From: Rattus norvegicus
Taxonomy: Eukaryota; Chordata; Mammalia; Rodentia; Muridae
NCBI RefSeq assembly: GCF_036323735.1
Contig: NC_086023.1
Coordinates: 18,893,001-18,957,000 of the forward strand
Direction: 5' to 3'
DNA: 64,000 bases
Shown here: positions 1 through 13,325 of the stretch, piece by piece
How the letters are laid out: each line of letters starts with the position of its first letter
How positions within the stretch are numbered: the stretch's first letter is position 1
Notes under the pieces: generated by a model
What the model saw: only the letters and a program-made list of their open reading frames with translations
Database searches by the model: none
Told to the model about the DNA's origin: nothing
Translations under genes and position numbers: made by a program

Positions 1-710
1 CTTTACCCATTTTTAATGTTCATGGGTTTGGTGGTTCTTGTAATTGAACTTTCCTACTGCGTTACATGCCCAGCACAACTTTTCATTTCTTTGACAGTTT
101 TTACTTGAGTTATTTGACTTTTTGTGGCTCAGTTCTAAACTCTAGACCCTTATCAACCATATAATTGAAAAAACAGCTTAAGTCTGAAGTACATGTCTAC
201 CCATTTTTACTGTATTTGGCCTCCTGGAAGACTTTTAACATTTGAAGTTGTTTTTTATTAACATGGATTATGTATGGTATATTTATGACATTTTCATACA
301 ATATAATGTATCCTAAATTATATTTATCTTTATGAATGTTGATTTTCCCTTTCTTAACCCTTTTCCTCTGCCCAAATATCCCCCCTTCAGTTGTCATGCT
401 TTTTTTCTTTCATTGTTTTGTTTTGTAACTTATTCGATTTAATTAGGGTCACATGTAGGAACATAAGTGTGAGGTTATTTGCAGGAGCCTATACTACTGA
501 AGAAAATGTTTCTACCCCCTCCATCATCCATTAACTGCATTTAAAGTCTCAGGCATCGATGGGTCTGTGAGATCCCCTCAACACTCCACGACAGAATGTC
601 AGAATGTTGGTATGACCAATCTGAGACAATAAACACTGCTGCTGAGACTATAAGAGTGCATCAGCTGTGTCAAACCCAGAGGAAATTGTCTCTCCACATT
701 GGGTATATAG
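1..710. other. unique AT-rich DNA, no gene seen
   Basis: No open frame over about 70 codons has recognisable protein features, and I see no SINE or LINE hallmark here. Sequence is AT-rich with T-rich runs. Nothing further can be supported. Confidence 0.5.
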
Positions 711-900
711 GTGCGGGAGCATTGGCTCAGCAGTTAAGAGCACTGACTGCTCTTCCAGAGGTCCTGAGTTCAATTCCCAGCAACCACATAGTAGCTCACA
801 ACCATCTGTAATGGATTCTGATGCCCTTTCCTGGTGTGTCTCAAGACAGCAACAGTGTACTTACATAAAAAAAAAAGAGTAAATAAATCTATAAAAAAAA
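711..900 (+). mobile_element. B2 SINE
   Basis: A tRNA-derived rodent SINE in plus orientation. The head reads 'attggctcagcagttaagag', followed by the box-B-like 'gagttcaattcccagcaacc', then the B2 body ('cacaaccatctgtaa', 'gtgtctcaagacagcaacag', 'tgtacttacata') and an A-rich tail with AATAAA-like motifs. B2 is transcribed by RNA polymerase III and mobilised in trans by L1. Divergence from the remembered consensus is moderate. No convincing target duplication was found. Confidence 0.85.
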
Positions 901-2402
901 ATTAAAGGCTAACATAAATACCATAGTCCTTGATTATGTTAATGCCTTTCTGGATTCTTAGAAATGTGAAGGAAAAAGTTAAATTTTTACAAATATTTTA
1001 CTAGGCTTTTCTCCTAAACCTTTTGCATAGTTTATTGTTTAATATTTGTAACATCAGGAAGTGACAAATAGAGCATCTTCCTGAGCCTGGTTTTGACAAG
1101 CATCCCATTAGCAGTATCTCAAGCACTGAGTTAGGAATGAGTTAGAAGGAAGTACTAGTCCTTCGAGGAAGACTACCAGCAAGTCATCAGACAGGATACA
1201 CTGAATCCAACAATTTTTCCCGAAGGAGGATTTTTATACCTTCACTAGGATAGAGCTGTTGTAATATTACAATGGTTTTCTTCAAATGCTTCTTTAAGGC
1301 TTACTGTGTTTGATTATTTGTAGAATTCCAAAACTGTTCTGTTTTGCTTGTACTGTATTTATGGAGAGTAAAGCATCAGGTTCCTCTCTTCACCTTTTTT
1401 TTTCTAGAATACCTTTCTCCTTGTATCCTAGAACTCTCATTTATCATTCAGATCCCACCTTCTTTGCCCAGAATCAAATTACTTTACAAGATTGTCTGCA
1501 CTCATCCTCAGACCTGTGCATCACCAGCCCTTCTACACATCTGTCTTTATGTTTCTACCCAAAGTTCTCTTCATAAAGCCAGTAATAATCCATGTGCATT
1601 TGCTTTACCATAGTTAATTCTTAAAATAACTTCAACATTATGTTTCTTTTATATTACTCCCCAAATACTTAGCTGTCATTACAATGGTGGGCACATTATA
1701 GGCACTTATAATATGTCTTAAATGAGATAATAAAGCAATTATGCTGCTCCCATTGTTTCTCAACCTAACATAGGCATCTCATGCATGGCTCATCTCTTTC
1801 TTGCCTATATATTTTCCTCAAGATTTAGTGATAGATAGGCAGTTGTCCCCTCTCCTACTTTCAGAATGCTCCTGGGAATTTCATTCATTTTCAAGGTTTT
1901 TTTATTCTTTTTATGAAAATGTCAGAGAGTATAAATTCTAAACTATAAGATGGAGAAGTAGAGTTAAAAGGATTTTTATTGCAATAAAACTATTCTGTTT
2001 AACTCAATAAAGCCAGATACTCATCATTATATAGTTGTCCAAACCCACAGATCTCAGAAGGCAAAGGGTGAACTCAATACAAACCACAGACTTGCCTGAT
2101 AAGCATATTTAAATCTATACTCATGAATGCTAACAAATATACTAATTTTCTCTTATGGTGTGCTGACAAACAGGGAGGCTACACGTGTGCAAGCCAGAGA
2201 TGTAGAGAAGTCTCCTTACTTCTGTAAATCTAAACTGGGTTAAATTCAATTCCTTAATCACCCTCTTTGCCAACAAGCATCGTCATGTTCTCCCAAGGGA
2301 ATACTCCAATCTTTCACCACAGGTCTCAGTCAAAAGCTAGGAGTACTTTCAATTCCTATCAAAATTCTCATTAATAACACTCAACCAATCATGTTGACAA
2401 AA
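901..2402. other. unique sequence, no gene seen
   Basis: Stretch between a B2 SINE and a trinucleotide repeat. The longest frames (about 88 codons near 1310-1613) overlap each other in two frames and show no domain, so they look like chance. No repeat family recognised. Confidence 0.45.
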
Positions 2403-2403
2403 T

Positions 2404-2456
<53 letters not shown>

Positions 2457-2469
2457 ATAGTAGTAGTAT
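2403..2469. repeat. (TAG)n trinucleotide microsatellite
   Basis: About 22 near-perfect units of TAG/AGT, with one A substitution near the right end ('gtaatag'). It abuts a minus-strand B3-like SINE on the side where that SINE's A-rich tail would lie. This suggests the microsatellite grew out of the tail (inference). Confidence 0.95.
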
Positions 2470-2499
2470 AGGTATTTCACCAGGATAAGCATCTAGGCG

Positions 2500-2650
2500 T
2501 CACTACATGTCTGGTGCTTGTAGAGGCTTGTATTCCATGGAACTAAAATTGTGGAACATGGTTATAAGTTGAAGAAAACAAACCTAGTTCCTCTAGAAAA
2601 GTAGCTAGTGCTCTTAACCACTGAACCGTCTATCTCACCAGCCCCCAAAA
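2500..2650 (-). mobile_element. B3/B2-type SINE, diverged
   Basis: Read on the minus strand, the head is 'ggctggtgagatagacggtt' followed by 'aagagcactagctac', which matches the B2/B3 head (ggctggtgagatggctcagcggttaagagcac-type). The rest of the body is diverged. Orientation places its tail beside the (TAG)n tract. B3 rather than B2 is suggested by the body but not certain. Confidence 0.65.
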
Positions 2651-5642
2651 AAATGTATTAAAGAAATTTCTTCTACTGCTTGAGAAAAAGATTGATGGAA
2701 ATCAAGCAAGAAGTTCATTACACTCACAATTCCTTGAGAAAGAGCAGAACCATACAGGGCCACAGGGGCAGTTCCCAGAGCACAGCAGAGAGGAAGAATC
2801 AGCCACATACAAAAGACTTCAATGTGGTTTTAAAGGGAAGGTACCAAGTACAAACCAAGCTTACGATTCATGAGTTTGAGTGATTAGCAGTTTGTCCAGG
2901 GCGGGAGCTACCTAGCACCTGGCCTGGTGATTAAGACATGGGATAAGCCCAATGTGTAAGAGTCTGGCAAGGTAAAACAGAGTGTTGGGTCTGGCCTTTG
3001 CATTGGTTTGTGGTTCAAATGCACACTCAAGAATGTATATTTATTCCAGGGGTCTGCAATTGATTCAGAAAGCTAGCAGCCACACCAAGGTGGTCTGGGA
3101 ATATTGTATCATTTGTTTGTCCAGTGGAGAATGTCTGCTCAGCATGAGTCTGTAGGGAGACTTATAGCATCAATTCAGACACCACAAATGCGGTGAAGCA
3201 TGATCTATACTTTTATAAAAACTGCAAATGCTTTAATGCTGTGCAAATTGTGAATGTGCCTAGATGTAAAGAAGACATATAACCATTAATGGACAGCTTT
3301 GGCATGTGAAAGAAAGCAGCGTGAGAACTCATCATTACATTATCTGCTTCTGTTCAGGGAGCTTCTACCTTTAAAATGCTGTTAATAAACAAGTGCCTCC
3401 ATCTTGATTTCTAACATACAAAGCACTAAAAGGTGTGCGTCTCTAAAAATAGTGGCATTTTTGACTGGTTTATGTGGGCTTTTTAGTTATTTTTCTGTCT
3501 CAGGTACATGAACAGTTCAGCATCCCTGAATAACAGAATGCTTTGGATCTCACCTGCTGGTTTTAATCAAGTGGGCACGATGATTAAAATGGGAAGTTCA
3601 TCATGATCTTCCTCCTCTTCCTTCTCTTCTACTCCTCCTTATCCTTTTCCTTCTCTTCTTTCTTCTCCTCCTCCTTCTTCCTCTTTAATTTGTCTTTGGG
3701 GTAACTTTCAGATTGTAATATAACTCAAATAGAAATCCTGACCTGAGGACATAGGTAATGCCAAGAAATGTGTTTTTTTTAACAACACATAAATTCTGCT
3801 GATATAAATTCTCTTATAAATGGCATAGTGTGAAAGCTGATGTGTGTGAACCTTAGAAAAGCCAGCCTGAAGAGGCCCCACCTACACAGTGCAGTGTGTG
3901 GGTTCTGGGAAGGGCAGATGGCATATGTGATAAGTCTCCTCTTTGACAGCTATATAAAGATATTCTTCATTGCAGTCAAAGAAATGTCAACTGTGTTCTG
4001 AGAAAAAAATAGTACAGCAAGACTGAAGAGCTAGAGCGCTTCTGTAGTTTCTCATTTTTTCAGCCTCCCATCCCACTAAATCTAAGTTTCACGTGCTTCC
4101 CTATATTCTTACATTGTGACCTAAAGAACATTAGCACTGAGGCTTCATCACTTTTAGCATAGACTTATGGAGCTCCTCATATGAGACTGCTAAACCCTAG
4201 AAAGCAATATAAACTTGGACATAAGTCATGGAGCAGATGATGAAGATGACTTAAAAAACATAGGAGTCAGCCTGTTTTTATACAGACTGCAGTAAAATAG
4301 TTTACATTTTACTTTTTCTTTGATCTAGCTCTTAATTTATTATATAATCATATATAAATCATTTGACAATGTAACCTTTTGTATAGACTACATGTTTTTA
4401 CATACAAAAGCATTTAATATAACCCAATTCTTCGCTTTTGTGTTTTTAGTGCTTTTGCACACACTCAACATATATCATGTTGTTATTTCCATGTAAGTCT
4501 ATTTCAGCAGGAACAAAAAACCTAAATATATCTTGGTAGAAGTTGAGTTTTATACAGGTCAGTAATAGCTCTTTGGTTATTGCTGTCAATGCTGTTTTTA
4601 GATAAGACCTTACCTTGTAGCTCAAGATGGCCTCAAAACCTGAAACCATATTTCCTTGGCTTCTGAGGGCAAGAATAATGTACATCATAGCCAGCATTAT
4701 TTCCTTAACCAATTGTACAAGAATATCTATATGAAATAGATGGTAATTCAGCTTTAGTCAAGCACTGGGTCGATAAATATGCAATACAACAATAATAGCA
4801 ATGGATAGATAATACCAAAGAGTGCTGTAGGAATGGGCCAGACTAACCCTTCTGAGAAAACCACCCTCCACTACTGATCTGAGGCTAAGGAAGCAAGCCC
4901 TGTTCTTTGCTAGTAGCTTCTCTTTTACAGCTGTGATCAAATCACTACACTACAGAGTGTCTCTGATGGACAGGTAGGGGAGGACAAAAGGAAATGCTCT
5001 GCCAGTCTACTAGGAGGTCTAAGGCAGGCATGAAAGGTTGAGCTGTTTTAGCCATTACCATGTACTTGAGCAGAGCTGCCTCCTCTTTAGATTAGTCTCC
5101 TCATATTTCAAGTTTAGATGTTAAAACTACATGAAAAAATATGTAATATAAAAGCATAAAAACTGGATAAATAAAATAATGTCAGGCAGTGCTGTAGGAA
5201 AAGAGTAGACAAGACCTGTTGAAAATTACTGCTTCCCACGACCATGAGGTTTTCCATCCTTTATGTGTCTGGTCCTGTGGTAATGCCTCCACTACACCCA
5301 TATGATCAAGCAAAGGGTTCAAAAGGGTTACACCAGCATGAGAGGTGTAAGATGCCTTTTGTCCCTGAACCATACTTGATTCAAAGCATAGTCATGGCCT
5401 GCTAGGGCATGGCTACTTGCCTAGAAGTTATGCTTTCATCTTAAATGTCCCGTGACTCTTTCTAGTTTGTGCAGCCTTTCCTCATATGTACTTGTCCACT
5501 AAGACTTGTACTGCATCATTGTTCTTTAGCCAACTCATGAAATACCACTCCATAGCAATAACCACATGGTCCCTCCTTTCTCGAGTTTCTGATGCTATTT
5601 GGAATGCAAAAAAGATAATTTATCATAGAACATAAAAATAAT
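2651..5642. other. unique sequence, no gene seen
   Basis: No repeat family or credible coding region recognised, apart from the pyrimidine tract annotated separately. Short frames on both strands lack domains or paired exon signals that I could defend. Confidence 0.4.
3604..3688. repeat. CT-rich pyrimidine tract
   Basis: Imperfect CTT/CCT repeat on the plus strand, almost all pyrimidine with a few A interruptions. It is a smaller analogue of the much longer tract at 44.2 kb. Confidence 0.8.
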
Positions 5643-5666
5643 TGTGTGTGTGTGTGTGTGTGTGTT
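5643..5666. repeat. (TG)n dinucleotide microsatellite
   Basis: Twelve uninterrupted TG units, flanked by 'aaaataat' and 'ttcacatg'. Confidence 0.95.
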
Positions 5667-8600
5667 TCACATGTAAAGAAACTCTCAAGATTGCTCAATA
5701 TGAGAAAGGCATTCCGAACCTCAGGTAGGTCATTGTGAACTGATTTGTTGTACAGAGTGTCAAGCTTCCATACACAGGCTGAAAACATGCTGAGGAGGAG
5801 AAGGAAATATTGACTGGTACTGAATGGGTAGGAGAGTAAGCTTTCCACCTCTGACGAAACACTTGAAATAAATCAGCTGGAAAAGATGAAGGCTTACTGG
5901 GATTCATAGTTTGGGAACTTTAGTTCATAGCCAAATGACAAGTTTATCTGGACCTGGGAAAGCACATCACTGTGAGCACAGGAAAAATGCTTTTCAGCTA
6001 GTGACAGCGAACAAGCAAAGGGAAAAGGAACAAAATCTCAAAATCCCTTCAACAGTACAGATCCAATGATCTAAAGATGTCCCATTAGGCTCCGACCCTT
6101 CAAGGTTTGATTGACTCTCAATAAGACTTCTGCATAAGCTTTGTGGGACAACTATAGCAGTAAAGGAGACAAGAGGTTTGACACCTCTTACAGATTTAAG
6201 AAGAAAAATAAGACAGGAGAAAGCAAAGGGACGAAAGAAAGAGGAACTAAAGAATTGCTCATGGAGATCCAACATCCAACAAGCAAAATAAAATGTTTGT
6301 TAAAAAATAGCTGATCAAACTGATCATGTATATTTACTCATAATTGATTTTTAGAAACAAATGTGGTGACATATAATTCAATTTCTGATAAGAACTGTGA
6401 ACACTAGCCCACCAAGAAGAGAATGGAAAGGAGGCTTCTTCTCTTGACTGCCAATAGATTCTTTCATGCTCTTTTTCAAGAAACTTGCCAAAGCTAAGGA
6501 TCATTTGAAAAATATGCTCAGCACACAATATTTTTGCCAAGCCAAGCATGCTTTTCCATGGAAACACAAAAGACTCTGAAATGTGTAACAGAAATTTCTG
6601 GATCTGAGTCTATTTTGGGTTTAATGTCAGTCAAAGACAAACATTATAGGATCTTTTTATTCTGGCACACCAGGTTCTGGTGAAGACTTTTACTAAAGAG
6701 AAAGTATTAATAACTTTTACACTTGTATCTGGAAAATAAACCTCCATGCATTTGTTTAGGCTAATAAAATCGATATGCACTCATCATCCCACTGTACTGG
6801 ATATCTACATGACAGCAATGTGCATTGAAAGAGGATTGGCCAGAATGTAAGGATTGGTGCTTACAACTATGTGTAAGGGAGCATAAAGGCATTTGCCTAC
6901 TCCTATCCTGACACACTGTAGCATGGAGAAGCAAGAGAACTAAGAACAGAGAACTAAGAGAGACCCTAACTTTCTGTCTTCTCTGGAGATTGACACAACA
7001 GTTTAGCTCCAGGGCATCTGTGCTGTGTCTTCAAGATCACAGTGGTAGGCAAAGCAAGCATGCAAGGACTGGCAGGCTTCAGGAAACGAACACTTAAAAG
7101 AATCACAGGCAGGCACAGTTGGCTGTTGGCTTGTGATATATTTAGACCCTGATATAGATAAACTAAGCTTAAAATGAGTGTCAGTGTTCTGTATCTTTCT
7201 ATCCCCAACAACAGTTGTTAAATAGCAAAGAAAACACGGAATGTGAACAGAGCAAGGAATTCTTTACAGAAATTTGAGCTTTACAAAAGAAGTTACTCTC
7301 TAACCTCTACTGACCCAGAATAGCACCCAAATTGCATACAGATGTCATCAACCTATAACCACATGATGCTTCTAAAAATTGTGCTATATTTGCCTTACTT
7401 AAGGTTTCTCTTAATCTGCTGTTTTCAGCAAATGATTACCACAACTAGCAAATACGCAGAAATATTACTCTGGTCAGGGACATGGAATAATATATACCTT
7501 AAGGTTAAAGCTACACATTTAGCTTAGGTAATGTAGCACCTGATTACATAAGAAATCCAAGTTATAATAAGGTTTATTACATTTACAGACATGTTAAACT
7601 TAAACAGTAGGATAGCAGGTTAAGGACATAGTTTTAAATGATCTCAAGGTATATTATTAACTAGATGGCAAGATCTAAAAAAAAGTTCCATTTCTGTAAA
7701 ATGGAAGAATTTTCAGAAATAAAGGTATTCACCATGCTTCCTATTTAAATATTAATATCCTTACCTCAAAAAATATGGAAACTATTTTCTCCAACCATCC
7801 CCGCTGAATCTTAATTGGAGGCACACACAAAATATGAAAATGCCTCCTACCAAATTCAAGTCAGCATCAGGAATGCCTGTACATCATGGGAATTACAGCA
7901 ACTTCTAAACAACAGCGGAAGCAGAATTCCTAGTGCAAAAAACTTACTGGAAAAATTCACATAAAACAAAACACAGAAGAAAAAGAGTGGGAAAGTGGCA
8001 GAAAGCAAACCATGCAAATACAGATTACTAGATGACCTTGTAAAAATAAGCCCAAACCAACTTGGCCGTAAAAATCCATCCCTGACTGGACTCACTGTAT
8101 TCAAGTTCAGCACCAAGTTTAATTAGGGTCATCCAGGAAGCACACGTTGAAGTCCCTGGCATTTCATTTGGCTCATCTTGGTGCGATCACTTAAAGTCAA
8201 AACTTGTTGTTGCTGATTATGATGAACTGGCCTAATATTTTTTTGCTTAAAAAAAGAACCACAGTGTGGAAGCCTTTTAAACACATCTCTTAGCAAGCTC
8301 AGGAATGGAAATCCACAAACAAACATTCCAGAATAAAATGTGCAGTCTTTAAATCTAAGATTCCTCATGGGCTTGCCAGGGAAAGTCAGTGAGTGAAATT
8401 TGGTACTTGTCTATCTTAGCACAGCCCCAGGATAGCTTAATCAACCCTGGGGACGTCATATTCAGGTCAAAGAAGCAAACACAATCAGAGGAAAGAACAG
8501 AAAACTGTATTGAAAAACCTCCAAACCACCAATTGGGCTTGCAAGATTAAACTGTAAAGAGAATTTTTAAGAGAGCCCATCTGAAGATTATGTGAGGAGT

Positions 8601-9543
8601 GTAGTTTTTAGTAAAAAACCCCCATCCTACTGCAAATCTTGTGGCTTAAAATACTTGAGAAATGTATCCAATCAGTGGCCAGGTGGGGAGAAAAGAGAGA
8701 TTGGCAAAGTGCAAGCAAACAAGCAAGGAATAGGATGAAGAGATTATGGCTAAGAGGTGATGTCAGGGTAAGGAGGGGATATCAGCTGGATCCAGAATAC
8801 TAAGGAGCAGCAGGTGAGTCAATCCAGGAACTTACGCCAGTAAGATACTTGCTTGTGGCTATTATCAAAGGTCACGCTGCTCAAATGTCCAAAACCTAAG
8901 TAAGTTCACTCAGTTCTGTTCAGTTAAGTGAAGTTGAGTAGGAAACACAGGGGACATGATTCAGCCTAAAATCAGCATGGCATCTGATAGGAAATGATGT
9001 TGATTCTGAGCATTTCTCCTTTTCTAGCAGGGTACCAGCTGAACTCAGAGCAAGGGGACATAACAGTCCTGCTTTATGGAAACCAGAGCCAGGCAGGCTC
9101 AGAAGAACCTAGGGCACTAGGAATGCTGGCATGCATCAGGGAGGGAGGACATCCACAGGCTTCACCATCCAAGCTGGCCAAAGATTTCAAAGAGCACCTC
9201 TCTATTGGTAACTCCAAGAGTTATGTCTGTAGCCTTGACTACCTCTCTGACCATTCTGCCTGGATGCCAATTTGGTATTTCCCCTGGTATGTCTCATCCT
9301 CGTTGTTAATCATGACATAGCTGAAAAAGAACACTTGGTTTTCACCCCCTCTCCAACCTGCTTCTTGCCTCCACATTCCTGGTTCAGGAGAATGATCACC
9401 GTGTATCCCACATATATACCTCAGTGCCATCTGTTCTTCCTCTCAGCCAACTGATGTTGAGAGATATCTCCATTAGCCCTGTTTTCCATGTCTGCACTGT
9501 GGTTGCTCCAGTCTTTGACACCATTATCTCCCAAGGAAGTTGT
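5667..9543. other. unique sequence, no gene seen
   Basis: Almost 4 kb without a recognised repeat or gene. Open frames are at most about 110 codons and overlap in alternative frames. The longest (5516-5848, minus) runs through the TG microsatellite. The 108-codon frame at 8994-9320 has no recognisable domain. Confidence 0.4.
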
Positions 9544-9930
9544 CTTTAGTTGGGGTTTCTATTGCTGTCATGAAACATGACCAAAGTTAAGTTGGGGAAC
9601 CAAGAGTTTAGTTGGCTTGTATATCCATATCGTAGTCCATCATTGAAGGAAGTCAGGAAAGGAACTCAAAATAGGACAGGAACCTGGAGGCAGTAGCCAT
9701 GGAGAAGTGATGCATGTGGAGCAACCTGGCTTGCTCATCCTGCTTTCTTGTGGATTCCAGGACCACAAGAGCATGGATAGCACCACACACAATGGTCTGG
9801 ACCCTCCTTCAGAATCACTAATTAAGTAAATGTCTTACAGCCAGATTTTATAGAGGTATTTTCTCCATTGAGGTTTCCTCCTTCCAGATATCTCTAGATT
9901 GTGTTAAATTAACACAAAATTAGCCAGCAC
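9544..9930 (+). repeat. dispersed rodent repeat (family not named)
   Basis: The sequence runs from 'gtttctattgctgtcatgaa' through 'cgtagtccatcattgaagga' and 'cctggaggcag' to 'aaattaacacaaaattagcc'. I recognise this as a repeat common across mouse and rat genomes. An oppositely oriented relative lies at about 44571-44925, where the same motifs read on the minus strand. I cannot name the family with confidence. Confidence 0.6.
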
Positions 9931-11130
9931 CGTGAGCAATGCTGTTACTTTCTGATGATCCATTCACTTCTATTTCTATCCCTAAGCCCGTGCTCCCAGA
10001 GAAAAACAAACCAGTTTTTGACAAATGCAAATCAGACCATGTTCTTCCCTACCTCAACCCACATAGACCTTTCCCCTCTCAGAGAATAGAATTCTACAGT
10101 CTGAGAGACAATGATGACTCCTAGGCTCTGTCTGCCCTCCTGATATCCCACAACTTTCCATACTGGGATCCACAATGTGGCCTGTCCCACTTTCTTGTTT
10201 CTCTGTGACTTGGTATAACATATACTGTGCCTTCTGTTTTAGAATTCTCTCCTTAGATAAGTATTCGAAGCAGCAACAGCAGCAGCAGCAGCAGCCCCTC
10301 GGTGACCCCATGGGGCTGCACACTGGCCTACTGAGTGGGAAACTACAGTGGTCAGCAATATTAGAATCTCAGTTGTTCCTGCAGGCAACAATTATTTAGA
10401 TATCCACAGATGACTGCCATCCTCAAGAGGCCTGGCCACACATCAACTTCAGACCACTCCTTTGACACTCACAGACCCATATTGGTTTCTCCATTCCATA
10501 GTCACTTGGACAGACTTATTTTAGCTGCCCTGCCCCTACCTTTTACTGTCAGTTCCTCTTGCTGTTCTCTTACCTAGAACATAGTTTCTATGAAACTTGA
10601 GGCTCTGTAACATGGCTTATTAATGTCTACCCACCTACAAGATCTCTGTCAGGAGAAATCAGGTGTAAATAATCAGAGAAGTTGGTTCTAAGCTGGAATT
10701 CTTACAAAAAATTTGATTCAGTGAGTCAGTGAGAGCTGAGAGGACTAGCCTATGCTACCTATGACAGTTCTCTAACTGAAGGGTGTTCAAATCAACATTA
10801 CCCAGTAGATGCTGCTGCTGTTAATTTGAGAACGCTAAACTCTAAGAGAAATTCAAAAGAGAGGGCAGTATGCATGTGAAGACCTCAAACTTCGGGTCAG
10901 TCTAAATGCAATGTCTGTGTTTTTATTAATAAGTCCGGGTGAGACTTAACACGTTCATTGGTCCAAGTAAGATTGGCATTCCTGACCACCAGATAACAAC
11001 TTGGATATCAAGACTCCAGTCTAATCTATCCCAAAAGATGATGAGGAAACTGTCAAGCTATATATTCTCCAGAGCTATATAGCAACTTACTATGTTTATT
11101 TTTTATTATATACTCTTTTTTTGTTATATA
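9931..11130. other. unique sequence, no gene seen
   Basis: No recognised repeat other than a short CAG tract. Overlapping frames at 10054-10399 on both strands are driven by the CAG/CTG repeat and are not credible genes. Confidence 0.4.
10269..10297. repeat. (CAG)n trinucleotide repeat
   Basis: About nine CAG units with one CAA interruption near the left end. Depending on frame it reads as poly-Gln on plus or poly-Cys on minus. No gene context supports translation. Confidence 0.9.
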
Positions 11131-11145
11131 CTCTTACTGTGTTTA
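11131..11145. repeat. left target-site duplication of L1 tail
   Basis: The 15-mer ctcttactgtgttta. It recurs with one mismatch on the far side of the inserted L1 3'-UTR fragment as ctcttactatgttta (11370-11384). It brackets the insertion and fixes its ends. Confidence 0.85.
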
Positions 11146-11369
11146 TTTTTTAATTGGATATTTCATTTGTTTACATTTCAAATGTTATTCCCCTTCCCAG
11201 TTTCCTCTCCAAAACCCCCTATCCCAACCTCCTCCTCCTCCTACTATGAGGGTACTCCTTTCCCACTTACCCACTCCCTCCTCACCACTCCAGCATTCCC
11301 CTACAGTGGAGCATAGAGCATTCACAGGACCATGGCTCTCCCTTCTTATTGATGCTAGATAAGACCATC
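11146..11369 (-). mobile_element. L1 3'-UTR fragment, 5'-truncated
   Basis: Minus-strand insertion of only the last 220 bp or so of an L1. On the plus strand it starts with a T-rich tail, then 'tttacatttcaaatgttatt', the antisense of the L1 end. A C-rich polypyrimidine block follows, the complement of the G-rich 3' UTR tract. A 15-bp direct repeat with one mismatch surrounds it. Several differences from the 40-kb L1 mark it as moderately old. Confidence 0.9.
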
Positions 11370-11384
11370 CTCTTACTATGTTTA

Positions 11385-11852
11385 AAAACTGTCTTCACTT
11401 TCTCTGTAACCAGCTATAACTGATTTGGGGAAAAACAATAATAAAATTTGGCCTGAGAGTAGAACTCCCAGGAATCTGGAAATCATGAAACAGTCTGGGC
11501 ACACAATGGGGACAAAGTATACATGGAAGCCTAGCATTTTTGCACATCAGCCATTTGATCAGACTGGCGCTTGAAATATAAAGAATGGTTATCACATGCA
11601 GTAAGAAGAAAGTCTGTTGAAGAACTGAGAGAAGCTGTGCTCACAGAATTTTCCTAGCAGGTTAAATGGAAAAAAACAGCAAAGTAGAAAAACATATAAA
11701 CATATAAATATAGAGACATACACAGCCCCATACAAAGAAATCCCATAAAAAACAAAGTCAGAAACCCTAATATGTATGCAAAATGCCTATAAGGGTTTAA
11801 AATTAAAAGGCCCAGAATTAGCATTACAAAATACCTTACAAAAATACCACTG
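11385..11852. other. unique sequence, no gene seen
   Basis: No recognised repeat or coding signal between two L1 pieces. Confidence 0.4.
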
Positions 11853-12720
11853 AAATCTTTGTGTGTTGGCTATCTAGTGGTGGGCATGGAACCTCCCTGG
11901 TGTGGCTTGTATACTCACTGAGACTGTTGAAGAAAACTAATTTTTCCTTTGCAAGCAGTTGTCAATTGGAGATAGCTTCTATGATAGGGATAAAGGCTTG
12001 TGTCTATCTCCATATCAGTGCTGGGACCCCATCTGGCTTAAATCAGTGCAGACCTTATGCATTCTGCTGGTCTCTGTGGGTTCATACATGCATCAGTTCT
12101 GCTGTGACTAAAAGGCTTTGTTTTCTTGGTATCTTTCAACCCCACTGGCTCTTACAATCTTTCTGCCTCCTCCTTTGCTCTGAAAGGAGAGGTTTGATGG
12201 AGACATCCCATATAGGACTGGATTCCTAGTCCTAAGATGCTCCTAGTTCCAAAGTTCATCACTGTGACTTTGCACATTGTTTTGCTATGGGGCTCTGTAT
12301 TGATTCCTATCTAATGCAGGAGGAAGTTTCTGTGATGATGACTGAACAAGGCACTTATCTATAAGTATAGTAGAATGCCATTCGGAGTCATTGCTACATT
12401 CCTTTAGCAGAACACTAGTATTTAGTTTTCTCTAGATTGGTGATCTATCTAGTCTCGGTTTTTTGGCTACCTGAGTAGTATCAAGCATGGGTTCTATCTT
12501 ATGGAGTGGGTCTTACTCCCACAACTTTTGTGCCACCATTACATCATCATATCCTCTTGGTAGGTCACATTGTAGATCAAAGGCTTTGTAGCTGGGTTAG
12601 TGTTTACATCACAGCAGTGTGGAGGGTACTATCCATCACCGTGAACACTTGTCCATGGGCGTGAAGGCTCTAGGTAGACAACAGCTCAACTTCAGTCAGG
12701 GTTACATTTCAATTTGCTAT
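11853..12720 (-). mobile_element. old L1 (Lx-like) 3' region
   Basis: Phrases such as 'ggcatggaacctccctggtg', 'tttttcctttgcaagcagtt', 'gtgctgggaccccatctggc' and 'tagcagaacactagtattta' match, from memory, the antisense of old murine L1 (Lx-type) non-coding sequence. It has no intact frame. The matching remainder appears again at 14.8-15.3 kb, so these may be halves of one interrupted element. Subfamily assignment is uncertain. Confidence 0.55.
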
Positions 12721-13129
12721 AACAAAGAAAAAAGCTCGTCTTCAATATTTGTCTTGTCTCCTCCAGAAAGTGTCATTTGGAGAATAGTAGCATCTGTTCG
12801 AATCTATGGCAGACTGTAGATAGGCAAACACATCTCATCTCAAAGTGTTTACTTCGTTTATTTAAGATCATAGCCCATAGCAGCACTCCATGAATCAGGA
12901 GCCTCATGCTGCTTGTACATCTTCTAGTAAATTTTTAGTAGAGTATAGAAATATGTTTAGAGTAGGATTAAAATCCTACCGCAAGTGTCACTCAAACTCA
13001 ACAAATTCATAAACTACACACACAAAAAAATACAGAAGGAAAAATTTGAGAGAAGATCATGCTTAAGGAAAATAGCTTATACCCTTAAACCTCACACATT
13101 TCTTTGTTGTGTTAAATTTTTAGCCATGA

Positions 13130-13325
13130 ATATGCTTAGTGTTTACATGTGTGTATGCATATTTACTATGGGGTGTGGCATGTGCCAGAACACATACATA
13201 GAAATCAGGGAATAACATTAAAAACACTGTTCTCTCCTTACACATTGTGAGGCCCAGTATCAAACTCTGGTCCTCAGACATAGCTCCTAGCACTTCTACA
13301 CACTAGACAATCTTGCAACCCAGTT
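13130..13325 (-). mobile_element. B3/RSINE-type SINE, degraded
   Basis: The plus strand reads 'gtgtggcatgtgcca', then 'ttctctccttacacattgtg', 'tcaaactctggtcctcag' and 'caatcttgcaacccag'. This resembles the antisense of a B3/RSINE element ending at its 'gggct...' head. It is heavily diverged. Confidence 0.5.

Noticed and set aside
5516..5848. 110-codon minus frame with Thr-His repeats
   Set aside because: Runs through the TG microsatellite; no domain seen.
10054..10399. Frames with poly-Cys or poly-Gln
   Set aside because: Produced by the CAG repeat; no supporting gene structure.
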